Positions 1 to 11,428 of a stretch of DNA of 64,000 nucleotides are shown here, piece by piece. The notes under the pieces are model-generated. The model was not told where the DNA came from, ran no database searches, and saw only the letters and a list, made by a program, of their open reading frames with translations. The DNA is taken from positions 21,699,693 to 21,763,692 of the forward strand of contig OX419346.1 of the NCBI GenBank assembly GCA_948470475.1, read 5' to 3'. Position 1 is the first letter of the stretch; each line of letters begins with the position of its first letter. The stretch comes from Galaxea fascicularis. Taxonomy: Eukaryota > Cnidaria > Anthozoa > Scleractinia > Euphylliidae. A program made the position numbers and the translations under genes.

Positions 1-1464
1 GTTCTAAGAACTCCACACTCTGACTTAAATGAAAATAAAACCTCGGTTACTTGTGATTCTCTCACGAACAACATCAACAAACGTCAGTTATTGTTGCCTC
101 AGTGGGGTTTTACAATGTCGCCACAGCTCTACAGAAGTTCCCAACCTTCCTGTTACAACAACAGCACTTAATGCTCTTGACAGCAAAGGACAAATCGTTG
201 ACTTTGTAAAGGCGTTTATGGTGTGGTATTTCCTTCCTGTGAACGTTGAGCCGATAAATTTTACGACGTCTGTCTTTCAAAACAGCGGGGAAAGGGCGTG
301 TGTTGCAAATATCATCATCTGTCAGTGAAGGACCCTCGCTGAAACTCGGAAATGTTCACAAAAACGTTTGACCAAGTACACAATAAATAGTAAAACAATT
401 AACATTTAACTAATTTGTCATAACTTAAGGTGAACCGATTGATTTCATTCTTTGGGTCGATGACATTTGATCGCTTCATATCTTTGTCCGATAATTGTGA
501 TACAAATAAGTTTAGCACAAAAGGGCCGCCTTCACATCCTCGTAATTTAATCTTTTTCACGTGTTTGTACTGTACCTGCCGAAATCCAGATGTAAGTAAA
601 ATTACAGAGTGCAACCCTCGAGTGCCTAAAACGGCTAGAACAAATTCACTTCAAACTTCTTCAGGGGTTCTAAACTTGAAACTGACAAAATTAAAGAACA
701 TCACCTTATGCTCTTGAAATGCCAAACTTCCTTACACTGCTTGGAAATACAACCAGCATGAGAATCCTGCCGTTTGAACAAAGGTAGACTTTTAAGCGCA
801 CGGTGTTTTCACATTACATAATAATTCAGTGTAGTTCACGTCAATCACTGTACATCAGCAATTGTCTCTTTCTACTTGAGCCAGTAAAATACTTTCATTA
901 TGAGCAACTAAAACATTGCATACCAAAAAAGGATACATTTATTGCCACAATAGATATAACACGTGTTTGAAAACAAAGTGGATAAGTAGGCGTTAATAAC
1001 TACTTTAGTGTTAAGCAGAGCGTTCCATGGAACTTCCTAAGCAAATCAATTATCGCTTTGTGAGAGATGTATTGCAAATGGCTTTTAAGTCTCTTTGTTA
1101 TTTCATTTAAAAGTTCTTAGCAGTGTTTACTGTGATACGGCCTGTTATGTGCTTCATGACCTTTACACCAAAGTCCTTAAGTGTGAACATTTAGACTGCT
1201 AGCATTCGTTCTTGTCCCCTAAGATGCCGTTCGTTTGATATTTTTTGGTCTTATTCTACCTTTTGTGTCTGTAAGACAAGTTTTTAGTGTGGTCCTGTAA
1301 AGCTAAGCTATCGAACAATCCTTACTGCAGCACTGTCCATTAGATTCAATCATCTGTTTCACGATTGGACCGTGTTTTTAAACCGAGATGCAATGTGTCA
1401 GCTCTTCTTAATAAATGTGCAGCATCAAAAATGTTGAAGTACCAGACAGTTGAAAAATATGTAA
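1..1464. other. Intergenic region downstream of TPRKB
   Basis: No convincing coding exon was found on either strand. The open frames at 29-328 and 430-717 show no recognisable domain, no splice context and no similarity I can name. A minus-strand AATAAA (TTTATT on plus near 948-953) is a possible polyadenylation signal for TPRKB, whose stop codon lies at 1465-1467. The first 330 bases could belong to the untranslated part of a gene outside the window. Confidence 0.5.
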
Positions 1465-4400
1465 TTAAGAAGCATCTTTAGTGGCTATTCGAGTGATAAT
1501 TCCATTTTCTAGTGAGTCGCATTGAAGTTCCTTATCTGTGATTCCATAAGCCTAAAACAGAAAAAAAAACATGTTCTAGGTACTTTCCTTACAATAATTA
1601 TTGCATTGCATCTTTCTATCCATTAAATAGCAATTATCCCGATTTACATTGGTAGACAAAACCATCATTCAGCAACTTTTTTCAATCTTAAATTGCATTA
1701 AATAAATAGTTAATTGCTTGCTGTGGGTGGGACATAGGAACAACTGTTAAACGCCTGATTTCTATTATATCTCTGTGAATATATTACGATGATATTCGTC
1801 TATGAAGGATTCTGGTTCAGGGGTGTCATTCTGAAGGTTCTTAGCATTTTGACCATGTATGCAATCGAGATTGAAACCAGAAGCAGGACATTTTTATTAA
1901 GGAGAAAACAGGGTTGACTGACAAAATTGAGTCAACTACATTCTTTTTTGCAGTTTTCTCCAAACAAATTTGCAATGTGTAATCTATCTCAAATGTATTT
2001 AAGGGCTGTCATTAAGGGCCAGGGGCTAGGAATTTTCCCCTTGTATTTTGAGGTATACCCCCGGCTCCTTTGATATTAGACCAGCAAGTTGACTTCACTA
2101 CATGAACTCGAATCCCTGGCTATTTTTTGTATATCCCCACCTACCTCAAAAATTAGTGAGAGCCCTGGTATTTGTAAACAATGCACTTTTATTCAAGGTA
2201 GTAAACTTACAGTCCAAAAATACTGTCTGGTATTGGCATCATGATGAAGAAAAGAAAGCCATCGAATAGTTACCTTTTTTATTTTCTCCTGGTCAGAAAT
2301 TGATGTCAAGGCAGTTAAAGAAACCAAGTTCCCTTTTATTAGATTGCTCAAATCTGAAATCTGTGAGAAGATTGAATCAGGTCACAAAACTATGAAAGTG
2401 GATGATGTATATGAAATAAATCATATATGAACTGTGGAAATGAAATCAAATTAAGTATGATCCTTGCAGTTGTGAATGCAATTTATGCAATTGCGTAAGG
2501 AAGCCTGAAAAAATTCAGGACTTTAACGGGGTTTCAACCCATGACCTTGCGATACCGGTGCAATGCTCCAACCAACTTTAACCAGTATTGAGACATCACA
2601 GGTTAGGGTTAGGGTTAGGCTGCTCCCAATGTCAGTGGCTTCGTAGCTCAGTTGGTTTAAGAGCATTGCACCAGTATTGTCAGGTCATGGGATAAAACTC
2701 CATTTAAGTCCTGAATTTTTTCTGGCTTGTTCACACAATTGCATAAATTGCATTCACAACTGCAAGGATGATACTTCACTTGAAAACTATGAAAGACAAT
2801 ATTTAACTTGAAAATTGAATCTTTAAGAGTTGTCATAGCAGGAGAAAGTTACCAGGTGCTGTCTCGTTGCTTTTTTTAAAAATCTTAATAACATTGTTTT
2901 GCTACACTTTACAAACACAGAAATGACCAAAAGTTTGCAAGGAATGTCAGAATGCAGTAGTAGTATCTATATATTGAAAATACCTATTTTTATAAAGACA
3001 TCTACTGGGAATACATTACAGTATTCATGGGCCAGCGAATTATATGATTCAGGGCTTTCAACAAGATTTGTAGCAGGCTTATACCCCTGTGATAGTAGGT
3101 GGCCGTGGCAATCAAAGTGGTCATTTTAAGAGTTACATTTTTCAAGTGTTTGTTGACCAACATGACCAAGTAGCTGGTGACCTGATGACTCACAACTGCC
3201 TGAGCTCCAGCAGTAGCTGGCTCCTACTAAAAGCTCTGTGATAAAATGTGATAACTATCACACACTGTCACGCCACATCATTGATAAGACTTTTTCATTC
3301 AGCCCACCAAACTGGGAAGATTACCACACAGATTCATACATTAATTATTCATGCATCATTATCATACCAACCCTCCAGTCTGCAGAGTATGGTAGAACTC
3401 AATGAGATCCCGTGCATGCAAAGCCATTTTTAGCCACATGCACCACGTGCAATACCACAGAAGTCCAGAACTCGTGCATACATGGTTGGTATATGCCTCT
3501 TGCAATGCTACGATTCTGGCATACACAATGAAAGTTAAAAAAAAGGACTCGTGCATGCACCTGCCACACTCTGCCAACTGGCAAACCCTGTTCCAAAAGC
3601 AAATAAAGTTTCAGTCACAAAATGTATGGGGCTGGAGTGTGTTAATCTTGCCACCAAACCCAATGATATCTGTACCTTTTCAGCAACATTTTCTTGTGTT
3701 ATCATCACAACTAAAATGTCTCTAGTGCCATCTAGTATTCCAAACTTCTTAAAGGAGTCATTTATCTGTCAATCAATCAAAACTAAGATTGGATACAGTC
3801 TGTACATTTAAAATTTATTTTCTCTTTGGGCCTTTAAATTTACGCATGACAAATTCAAGTAATCTGCTAGTTTAAGTAATCAAAATAACCGTGATCTTTA
3901 CGCTAAAAAGACAAGGAAAGGTGAAATTTGGGTCATCCTCAGTGTAAAAACCTGGCGAGGTTTTCGTTCATTTACGAGGTATTGTTTTGCTGAACGCTAT
4001 TGTTTAGGTTTTGTTTTCTTTGTTTTCTGTCATTCCTGGGTTTCGCAGGTTTTTACACCGAGGATGAGCCTGAAATTTGCTTCATTGCTACTACGCTTCC
4101 CAGCTGAGCGCGACACCACACAAGTTTCCACACAAAGTTTTGACGTCAAAACTTTGACGTTTCCGATGGCAACGAGAATGTATCCAATGGAAACAAGGTG
4201 TGCAAAAAGCTTTCTGCACAGACTCCGCTTCACTCACTTTGTTTCCATTGGATACATTCTCGTTGCCATCAGAAACATCAACGTTTTGACGTCAAAACTT
4301 TGTGTGGAAACTTGCGCGGTGCCGCGCTCAACTGGGAAGCGTAGTAATTGTATCTGTGTAATTTGGCTTAGTTTCTATACAAGTGCACGATTCACTTTAA

Positions 4401-4857
4401 AAAAGAAGGTAAACTTTGTTTATGAATAAAAATGTTTGTTTGCTTGCCATTTAAAGTGAACAAAATACCAGTTGTTACTTACATTGGTAGAGGGAGATAA
4501 GTTAAAAATAATCTCTGAATGAAGCGTTCTTGTCTTCATTTTTCCTCGTTGGAACGAATGAAAGGCTTTATGAGCAGCAATGACGACATGAAATGGATCT
4601 AAAATCTTGAAAATATAAAAACAATTGACCTATAACATAACTTCACTCCGCCAAGCTACAAGTTAAGTTAAGGGAAAAATTAAGAAATTTACCCTTACCA
4701 TGCTTGCATTTACGAGAGCAGCTTCAAGCTTTCCTCTAACAATCAGTTGCCGTAGCTCATTGCTGTTTGATACGTTTCTAAATAAAGCAAGGCTCGTTGT
4801 ATAATCTGGGTTTCTTTCGACGCTAAATTGAACGACCAGCTGCGAGGAATCCACCAT
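1465..4857 (-). CDS. TPRKB: TPRKB / Cgi121-family subunit of the KEOPS (EKC) complex
   Basis: This is the TP53RK-binding protein, the Cgi121 subunit of KEOPS, which makes the t6A modification at position 37 of ANN-decoding tRNAs. Five exons join in phase 0: 4699-4857, 4483-4605, 3676-3765, 2274-2360 and 1465-1551, giving 181 residues (the human protein has 175). All junctions are GT-AG. Recognisable family blocks in order are [14 protein letters not shown] (exon 1), [13 protein letters not shown] and [17 protein letters not shown] (exon 2), NDSFKKFGI (exon 3), [10 protein letters not shown] and ISDQEKIKK (exon 4), and the terminal [11 protein letters not shown], which parallels the human ICRMSTKDVL end. 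The start ATG opens the family's N terminus. A foldback repeat lies in intron 2 and a SINE pair in intron 3. Only exon 1 is obvious as an open frame; the rest were found by reading splice sites and homology. Confidence 0.93.
2405..2600 (-). mobile_element. tRNA-related SINE copy, minus orientation
   Basis: Read on minus, the copy has a degenerate tRNA-like head (GGTCATGGGTTGAAACCCC as a box-B-like segment near 2528-2546), then a CCTGAATTTTTTCAGG palindrome, an AATTGCATAAATTGCATTC stretch and an AT-rich tail to about 2405. It is paired with an inverted copy at 2635-2790. It sits in TPRKB intron 3 in the same orientation as that gene. Confidence 0.65.
2601..2619 (+). repeat. Short interstitial telomere-like repeat (TTAGGG)3
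   Basis: GGTTAGGGTTAGGGTTAGG, about three units of the animal telomere repeat, lies exactly between two inverted SINE copies in TPRKB intron 3. Confidence 0.8.
2635..2790 (+). mobile_element. tRNA-related SINE copy, plus orientation
   Basis: The head GGCTTCGTAGCTCAGTTGGT contains a box-A-like TAGCTCAGTTGG, followed by a degenerate box-B-like GGTCATGGGATAAAACTCC, then CCTGAATTTTTTCTGG and the AATTGCATAAATTGCATTC stretch shared with the minus copy. Together the two copies form a hairpin with arms of about 120-150 bases. Confidence 0.7.
4084..4349. repeat. Near-perfect foldback (hairpin) repeat in TPRKB intron 2
   Basis: Left arm 4084-4199 and right arm about 4238-4349 are reverse complements at roughly 90% or better by eye, with a loop of about 40 bases. 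Each arm carries TGACGTCA, the palindromic CRE/ATF site (4141-4148 and 4287-4294). No protein is encoded. It resembles a foldback MITE; no clear target duplication was seen. Confidence 0.85.
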
Positions 4858-4913
4858 TTTGAATTTCGCTGTACAAATAAGGACAATGTCTAGTTTTTAG
4901 TCTTTCGCGGTTA

Positions 4914-5759
4914 CAGTATGGGGCCCAGTTCCCGGCCACAAAAAACGTAAACTTGTATTTCTTACCTTGGAATAGCCGTAATGACTTGAAACTTCACACA
5001 CAACTAGCTTCAGCATTCAGTTTACACATGTAAAGCTATCGACTGCTCAACGCTGTTTTTACCCGAGTAATAACGAAAATGGAGGCTTCGTTCGCGAGCC
5101 CAGTGCCCAGTTCTCGACCACAAACGAGTACGCGCTATTCCTCAGAATAAACAACGCTTTACTACCATTTTTTGCTGTTAATGACTTATAAGGCTTGTAT
5201 TTGATATTTCGATCAAAAATTATCCTTACAGAGCTTTGTTTCATGTTAGAAAAGGAAGTTTTTTGCACACCTAGCTTTACTCAAAGTGCAGTCAAGCGAG
5301 TCTTTTTAGTGTTGACGGCGAGCAGGGTGGCCGAGAACGCAAAAGTACATGTACCAAGGAAATATTGAGGAGTGGATTTAGGTCGAAGAATAAAACAGGC
5401 CAGCGAAAGATTACATTTAACAGATAGCTTTATCACTCTACATTCTTTATCCCAAGAATTGGCTCGTTTGGACCTTTTATACAGATAAAATATAAACTTG
5501 AATTAAGACCATGTAATTCGCCGGAAGCCGTAAACAAACACGTTTCGCGGAAACCAAATTCGTCTACCTTCGCGTCACCTCGACGTGCTCACAGTATAAA
5601 GTAGCTGTAAACTCAAAACTTAGCAGAACGAAAGACAAGGAATCAAGCTACCTTTGGAAGTAATTGCTTTTTATTCAGATTCATTTGTGGCGCGAAAAAT
5701 AAACGTTGAACAAAAAGTGGCCGAGAACTGGGCCCGGTCGAGAACTGGGCCTCATACTG
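4914..5759. mobile_element. TA-duplication inverted-repeat element (Tc1/mariner-like MITE) next to TPRKB
   Basis: The ends are CAGTATGGGGCCCAGTTC at 4914 and GAACTGGGCCTCATACTG ending at 5759, flanked by TA at 4912-4913 and 5760-5761. The CAGT start with a TA duplication fits the IS630/Tc1/mariner superfamily. Copies of a GCCCAGTTCTCGRCC-type motif recur inside. I saw no transposase. Its left edge is only 56 bases upstream of the TPRKB start codon, so it probably abuts or includes that gene's promoter. Confidence 0.8.
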
Positions 5760-5934
5760 TACATCGAAGCACGTGTGGAAGTTTGAAAATAAGCATCATC
5801 CGAATAGTGATCCACTGTACTTCAACCATCATAACACATTTGGAACAACGTTTGGGTATTTTAATGCCTTTCTTTCAGGTATGCCGGGCTCTTGTTACTT
5901 TTGGAGTAGTTTTTATAGTGGAGTAGGAGCTACG

Positions 5935-6770
5935 CTATTGGAATCGGTCGCCTAGTCGTCTTCCTGTCTCGCCAATGTATAATTTATTGCATAACGTGCA
6001 GGTTAGGCAATAAATGACATTTGCGGAGGTACATGTGAAACGATCAGTGATCTTAACAGATCGCTTAGGTCCCGATATTTTGCTAGTGTTAAGAATGAAT
6101 TGACAAGTTTTACATCGTGAGCGCGCGCATTTGAAAGTGCCGGGTTGCTCGTTAGTTTTAAATGCGCTTCTAACTAAAAAGTTGCCGACGTTTTTGTCGC
6201 GTTTGAATGAAATTAGTGGAGGTTGCGAAAAGATTCTACCAGTCTCGGGATCATTTTGGAGTAATTTGAAGTTATTGAGAATGATACTTTTGACTACATG
6301 ATTATGAGGATGGAAAGTGAGGGTGAATGGAATTCTGTCGTTCTTATCCTTTTGTGACGTTTGTAGTGATGACTGTCGATTAAATTGTTGGGCGCGATGA
6401 TGGCCCGCTTTGACCACAGAGGCAGGGTAGCCACGTTTTTCGAAGAACTGGCACATCTCCTCTGATTTGCTGGAAAAATCAGAGTCATCACTACATAGAC
6501 GTCGAAGTCTAAGAAATTGAGAATAAGGAATGGAGTTCTTGACATGTGATGGATGTGACGATGAATACAACAAATAACTGTGAGAATCTGTGGGTTTGTA
6601 GTGCACACTGGTACATAAACCGTTGCCACTGATAGAAACTTTGATATCTAGCCAATGAAGTTTCCGAAATTTCCCAGGTATATTTAAGAGCCGGATGAAA
6701 GGAATTAACGGAGGTTATAAATTGATCGAGTTCTTGTGTGCTGGGTGAAATAGCGCCGATGCAATCGGAG
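5935..6770 (-). pseudogene. Penelope-like retroelement fragment (end of reverse transcriptase plus start of GIY-YIG)
   Basis: A 223-codon open frame (5935-6606) contains the linker typical of Penelope-like elements (LRLRRLCSDDSDF, then CQFFEKRGYP) and the start of a GIY-YIG endonuclease domain (NVIYCLTC then LYIGETGRRLGDRF). The upstream part continues in another frame at about 6655-6770 (STQELDQFITSVNSFHP), so a small deletion or frameshift lies near 6650. The RT catalytic YIDD block is missing and the nuclease is cut off at 5935. It is a dead fragment, antisense to RAPGEF1. Confidence 0.85.
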
Positions 6771-6829
6771 GAGAGAGAGAGAGACAGGAGAGAACCCTGG
6801 GAACGAGGGACTTCCCCAATATCTGCCAC

Positions 6830-8660
6830 TCAATATCCGTGCAGGTTTGACTGAAATGCATTTTTTCTCGTTTCGAATAACTGAAAAGAAGCACGAGTTC
6901 CTTCTTAACAAAAGCATTAATTTAGTAATTTCAGTGCTGGATATAATGTTTTGAGAGGGTTTTTTTTCGAGATCGTGGAAAAATGGCAAATATTTATTCC
7001 ATTGCAACCACATCGGTTTTTTTCCGCAAGCGGAGAGCGCGTTCCTGAAGGGCCTGCATGCATGGGCCGTTTATCAACACGCGAACCCAGAAGATGGAAA
7101 ATTCCCCTGATATGCCTCTAGTCTTACCATCAGCTTGGACAAAACGATCGAAGAAATAAGCAGTTTCAAACCTTAGTTGAATGATACGGGTTATTCAGAG
7201 CCAACGTAAGTCTGATGCCTTGTTCGTGCGACCCCGCACAGAGGAAGTCGAACTACTAAATGTTTTCAGTCCAGTACTAAACCAGATTTTATCACATGCA
7301 GGTTAGCAACGACTTCCGTTTAATCAATACCGTTGGTTCTGTGGTTGTCTTCTTAATTAAAAACTAAATATTGAACCGATAACTACTCAAAATAGCAAGA
7401 GTGCGGTACAAGTGGTCACTAAGAAGTGCAATGAAATAGTGAACCCCGGCTACTGGTCTTTACAGCTTATAACTGAGTGTCGTTTTTGGTTGTTACCTCA
7501 CATGATCTCAGGACATACATTCAAGTTTTTTTCGGCTTAAGCAAAGGTGTTTATCTTTTCTTTTTGCGGTTTTTCCTAGACATTCGCCGAATCTTTTGGA
7601 TCCCGGCCCTTTTAATGAGAACTGGTGAGTGTACTTGTAAATGTTGTTGTTGTTTTTTAATATTGATTTTTACCCCCCCCCCCCCCCCCCACTAAGTTGG
7701 CGCGCACGTATTTGCCATTCGGTTAATATTGCAACTTCAAATTTAATTTTAGTTTGCAAAATCTTTGCTTTCTACGATGTACCGTTCCCAGTCTAGCGGA
7801 AAAAGGATTACCGCAAGGAAATGTCTAGTACAAAAGTGGATGGGGTATAGTGGCTTCAAACCGATGATGATGGCGAAACAACGACGAAAACTGAGCAATT
7901 ACAAATTCATGGGATGCACTTTCTTTTGAAGTAGTTTACCGGCTTTCCTTTGCTTAAATTAACGTGTGAGCAGCAATTCTTGACTTGAATTTCTCGCATA
8001 TCACTTACTTCTGTGACCCGTAAGAAATAATCATCTCCACTTCATTAAGTTATATATTCCTTGATAGTCCATAACACGTTGACAAACGCCTAACAGCATA
8101 ACAAATGTCTTAAATTGATCGTTATGTAGAATTATTCTGTAAACATTACTTTTGACACAATGAACTGGTGGTAGGAGGAATTCGCTAGTTCATCTTCCTC
8201 AAAGGAGACAAGTCTCTGAACGGGTAACAAACGAACTCATTGAAGAGGTTGGGTTGGGAGTTCACCGTCAATAAAAATAGGCCACTTTTACGGTCGACAG
8301 TCGAAACCAGCAGTTATTATCAGCCGTCAACGACGGATTTCAAGCTGAATGTCTTTCAAATCTTATTCAGCTGCTCATCTCGGACTTCTAAAACCAAGTT
8401 TCCATAAATAAAAACACAAAGTTGACGTACCTTCAGCAGCTTTAACTTATCAATCTTGAACAATATAAAGTAACAAAATTGCGATAGGTCAGACAAACCG
8501 CTTTAAGTATTTTTTTAAATATCGTTCGTTATGCTAGGTATCGGCTAAAAACCAGCAGTTGACCTTCTATATTTGATGAAAGCAACACAGTTTTCCATTG
8601 TTAACCTGCTGTCAACATCCGGTATTTTTGTGTCTGTACGTTTGGCGAGACGAATGAAAC
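6830..8660. other. Intergenic region without a recognised gene
   Basis: No coding region is supported. A C-homopolymer of about 19 bases lies at 7674-7690. A splice-like segment (pyrimidine tract plus AG before 7580, and GTGAGT after about 7624) could be a non-coding exon but has no protein support. Confidence 0.5.
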
Positions 8661-8663
8661 TAA

Positions 8664-9049
8664 GGCCCCGTTCAGACTAGGTGCCTGAGCCCGGTTCTCG
8701 GGAACGGGCACAGGTCTGAACATAGCTTTTTGTTGGTGCCCGCGCACAGATCTGAGCACCGTGCCCGGGCACGGGCACTACCTCCAAGGGTAGTACTTGG
8801 GCACCGTTCCCGGGCACGGGAACTTGTCTGAACACGTTTTCATGTGTTCCCACGTTTCTTCCCGTGTTTCGTCATGATGCAGTCACAAAAATGGCAGCAA
8901 TATTGCGGAGTACTCAAAAATAAACTGGGCACTTAGCCTTCTGCACTAGTGTGAACATCCTTGGTCCAGGGCACTGAGGTGTCTGGACAGCGTCCTTTTT
9001 AGTGCCCGGGAACGGTGCCGCGGAACGGGCACTTAGTCTGAACGGGGCC
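8664..9049. mobile_element. PIF/Harbinger-like MITE with TAA duplication
   Basis: The 386-bp element has terminal inverted repeats GGCCCCGTTCAGACTAGGTG at the left and CACTTAGTCTGAACGGGGCC at the right. TAA flanks it at 8661-8663 and 9050-9052, matching the TWA duplication of PIF/Harbinger elements. The interior repeats GGGCACGG/CCCGGGAACGG-type motifs in both orientations. No transposase is encoded. Confidence 0.87.
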
Positions 9050-9052
9050 TAA

Positions 9053-11411
9053 GTACTCACCAGACGCATAAAAATAAATTAAAAAAGGATGTGTTTGCTC
9101 TCGAAACATCAACCTTGATTGTTTTAACTTCCTTAACAAGCTCCTTCAAGCTACAAAAATTCTCTTCCTGGCTATATCGCAAGGACTTCCGGAGACAGAA
9201 AGGGCCTTGGGTGCGGTAACGAGGGGAGAATTTGATTGGTCTCCTGTTATCACTCCGCTGCAAAAGAGATAAGAATCAAATAACGTACCACGCTACAGCC
9301 GTTGGAAACACCTTTGAATTAACGATTTTGAGATAACCATCTTTTATTTAAAAAAACCCTGGTGGTTCACTCATTGTTTTTCACTACTTCCCCCAGAATC
9401 ATTTCTGAGTAGTGAGTCACTGTCCACTATAAAATAAAAGCTATTTCAAGAAGAATGGCGTTGCTTGATCTTATTAAACGTTCGAAAATGAAATAGCTGG
9501 TTTTCTCAGCCTTTTCTCAATGTTTCCTGTCAATCGTGTGACATCCTTGTGCCTTCTTTCATCATTTTTGTACTACAACAAAACCACAAACCAGAGGCTT
9601 CCTCAACGAGGGCAGTAGGCAAACTACACTATCACTGAAACACAAAAGGTTTTGGGTATATATATATATCACTTCCGGTGTTGGCGCAAAGTATTACCAT
9701 GTTTGGACACCCACGCAAATTCCATGACATTAGCCTACCTGAATTAGGAACAACGAGTTCAGGTCGTGAGATAGATATATTTGTTATTGCAAAAGCGATA
9801 TTGTCTAATAAAATTTTATTGTGTTTTATTAAAACTCGACTTCGTTCTATTTTTCTGACAGCGTGATAAAATTTTCAATAAATTAAGTAAATTACACGAG
9901 ACAATTAAAAGCAGATGTACAAACTTCATATTCCGTCTTCCTCAAATAATTAGGTCGGTTTACACAACTAGAAATTTGACCAGTTTTCGAGTAACAGGAA
10001 TGATTACAGTTATTTCGTGATTTTTCTGTCGACGCTTTTCTAAATCCATGCTTTCATTTGTTGTAAAAACCACATTTGATCTGATATAAATTCCCTGAGA
10101 CCATTCACATATAGCGCTGCGATAACGGTTGAAATCACGACATTTTTGTTAGCCACTAAATGGCAATAATTTGTGTTCTAATGAGTCGCTGACCGCAATG
10201 GCTCAGCTTATCACGCTTCAACTAATTTATTTGCCAAATTTTCAACCGAGGTAAAGTGATCAACTTTAGGTATCGTAGAAATGACGTGTGGTCTAATGCG
10301 AAAGAGTGCTAAACAGTCAGTATCAATAATATGTTCGTAATAAATTCAAACTCATACTTCGAAATCCGACAAATATCGCTTTAATAATGATATCGTTTAG
10401 GCAAGTTTTTGCCCGTCTATGGTTAAAAGGATTCGTCACAGCTGCAATATAAACAGCTATTTTGAAAGAAAAGGCAAAAGATGGAAGAGCGGTGGCGACG
10501 GGCGAGGTAGGTCGGTGACATCACATCCGATGAATTTTTTTACCCGAATCGTGGCAGGGAAGTACCGCCTGTCTGTTGGAAACATTTACAAAGAATAAAT
10601 GTCACATGGCTTCCCAGACGACCTATTACCATACTTAGCAAAAATTTATTACACTTGTTTCAGCAAAGGTACAAAATATGTGTTCATGAGGACGTTTGTT
10701 ATGACACATGTGAAAGACTGTCAAAGTGGACCAATCGGAAGCCGCCAACCCTAGTCCACTTCAAAGGTCACGGTCCGATCACTGCACGTTCGTTGAGGTG
10801 TGCGAAATTGGCGTGCTCGGGTCCTTTCGTTTCGGAAGCACAACTTCTTCCTCTTATTTACATACAACGGTTGGTGGTTGCGCGAGAACTTGCTGGAAAA
10901 ACTTCTTGACATTTATAGGAGAACAGCAAGGCAGATGTTAAAAAGGGAATCAAGATCTTATCAACCAAGTAATCGATGACCAGAACCAAAATTCTACGAC
11001 GTGACAGCATAAATCAAGCAGATATGCAAGTGTTTTGCGAAATTCGACTCTGAAATTTAAGACCCTATTAGCGAGCGCAAGGACGGAATTCTTTTACGCT
11101 TGATATCACGAACCCTCTGCTGTTTGCTGGTAGTTACTTAGCCTTTTTCGAAACCTCATAGAACCTCGAACTAGTGGTCGTGTAGTTGTGAGTTGTAGCG
11201 GCGAACTGTTTCGTACTAAGTAATTTTCCTCGAGCGAAGAAGAAATATTTGTGTCTCGTACATTTGGTTTGATTACGAACTTGGTGTGCGATTTCATTCT
11301 GTGGATTCTTTCCACATGTTTGATGTATCGTTGGACTGTTGTGTCGTGAAAGAACTTGCGTCAAAAGTCAGCAGAACCCCGTGATTTTAGTCAAGTGTTG
11401 TGATTCACATC
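9053..11411. other. Intergenic and upstream region of RAPGEF1
   Basis: No exon is supported. A short (TA)n run lies at about 9657-9669. The last 1 kb presumably holds the promoter and 5' untranslated region of the RAPGEF1-like gene, but I could not identify a start site. Confidence 0.45.
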
Positions 11412-11423
11412 ATGTTTGAGTGA
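11412..11423 (+). promoter_or_regulatory. Minimal upstream ORF before RAPGEF1
   Basis: ATG TTT GAG TGA, a three-codon upstream frame, ends five bases before the main start codon at 11429. If the transcript begins upstream, ribosomes would have to reinitiate or leak past it, so it could lower translation. Confidence 0.5.
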
Positions 11424-11428
11424 AAACA

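Noticed and set aside
2640..2715. A functional tRNA gene
   Set aside because: Box A has an extra base, box B is degenerate and no cloverleaf is complete; it is a SINE head.
5773..5955. 60-codon plus-strand frame with aromatic-rich sequence beside the Penelope-like fragment
   Set aside because: No family recognised, no supported splice sites, and its end overlaps the antisense element.
7579..7624. Splice-like 45-nt segment (pyrimidine tract-AG before, GTGAGT after)
   Set aside because: No protein similarity and no partner exon could be identified; at best a non-coding exon.
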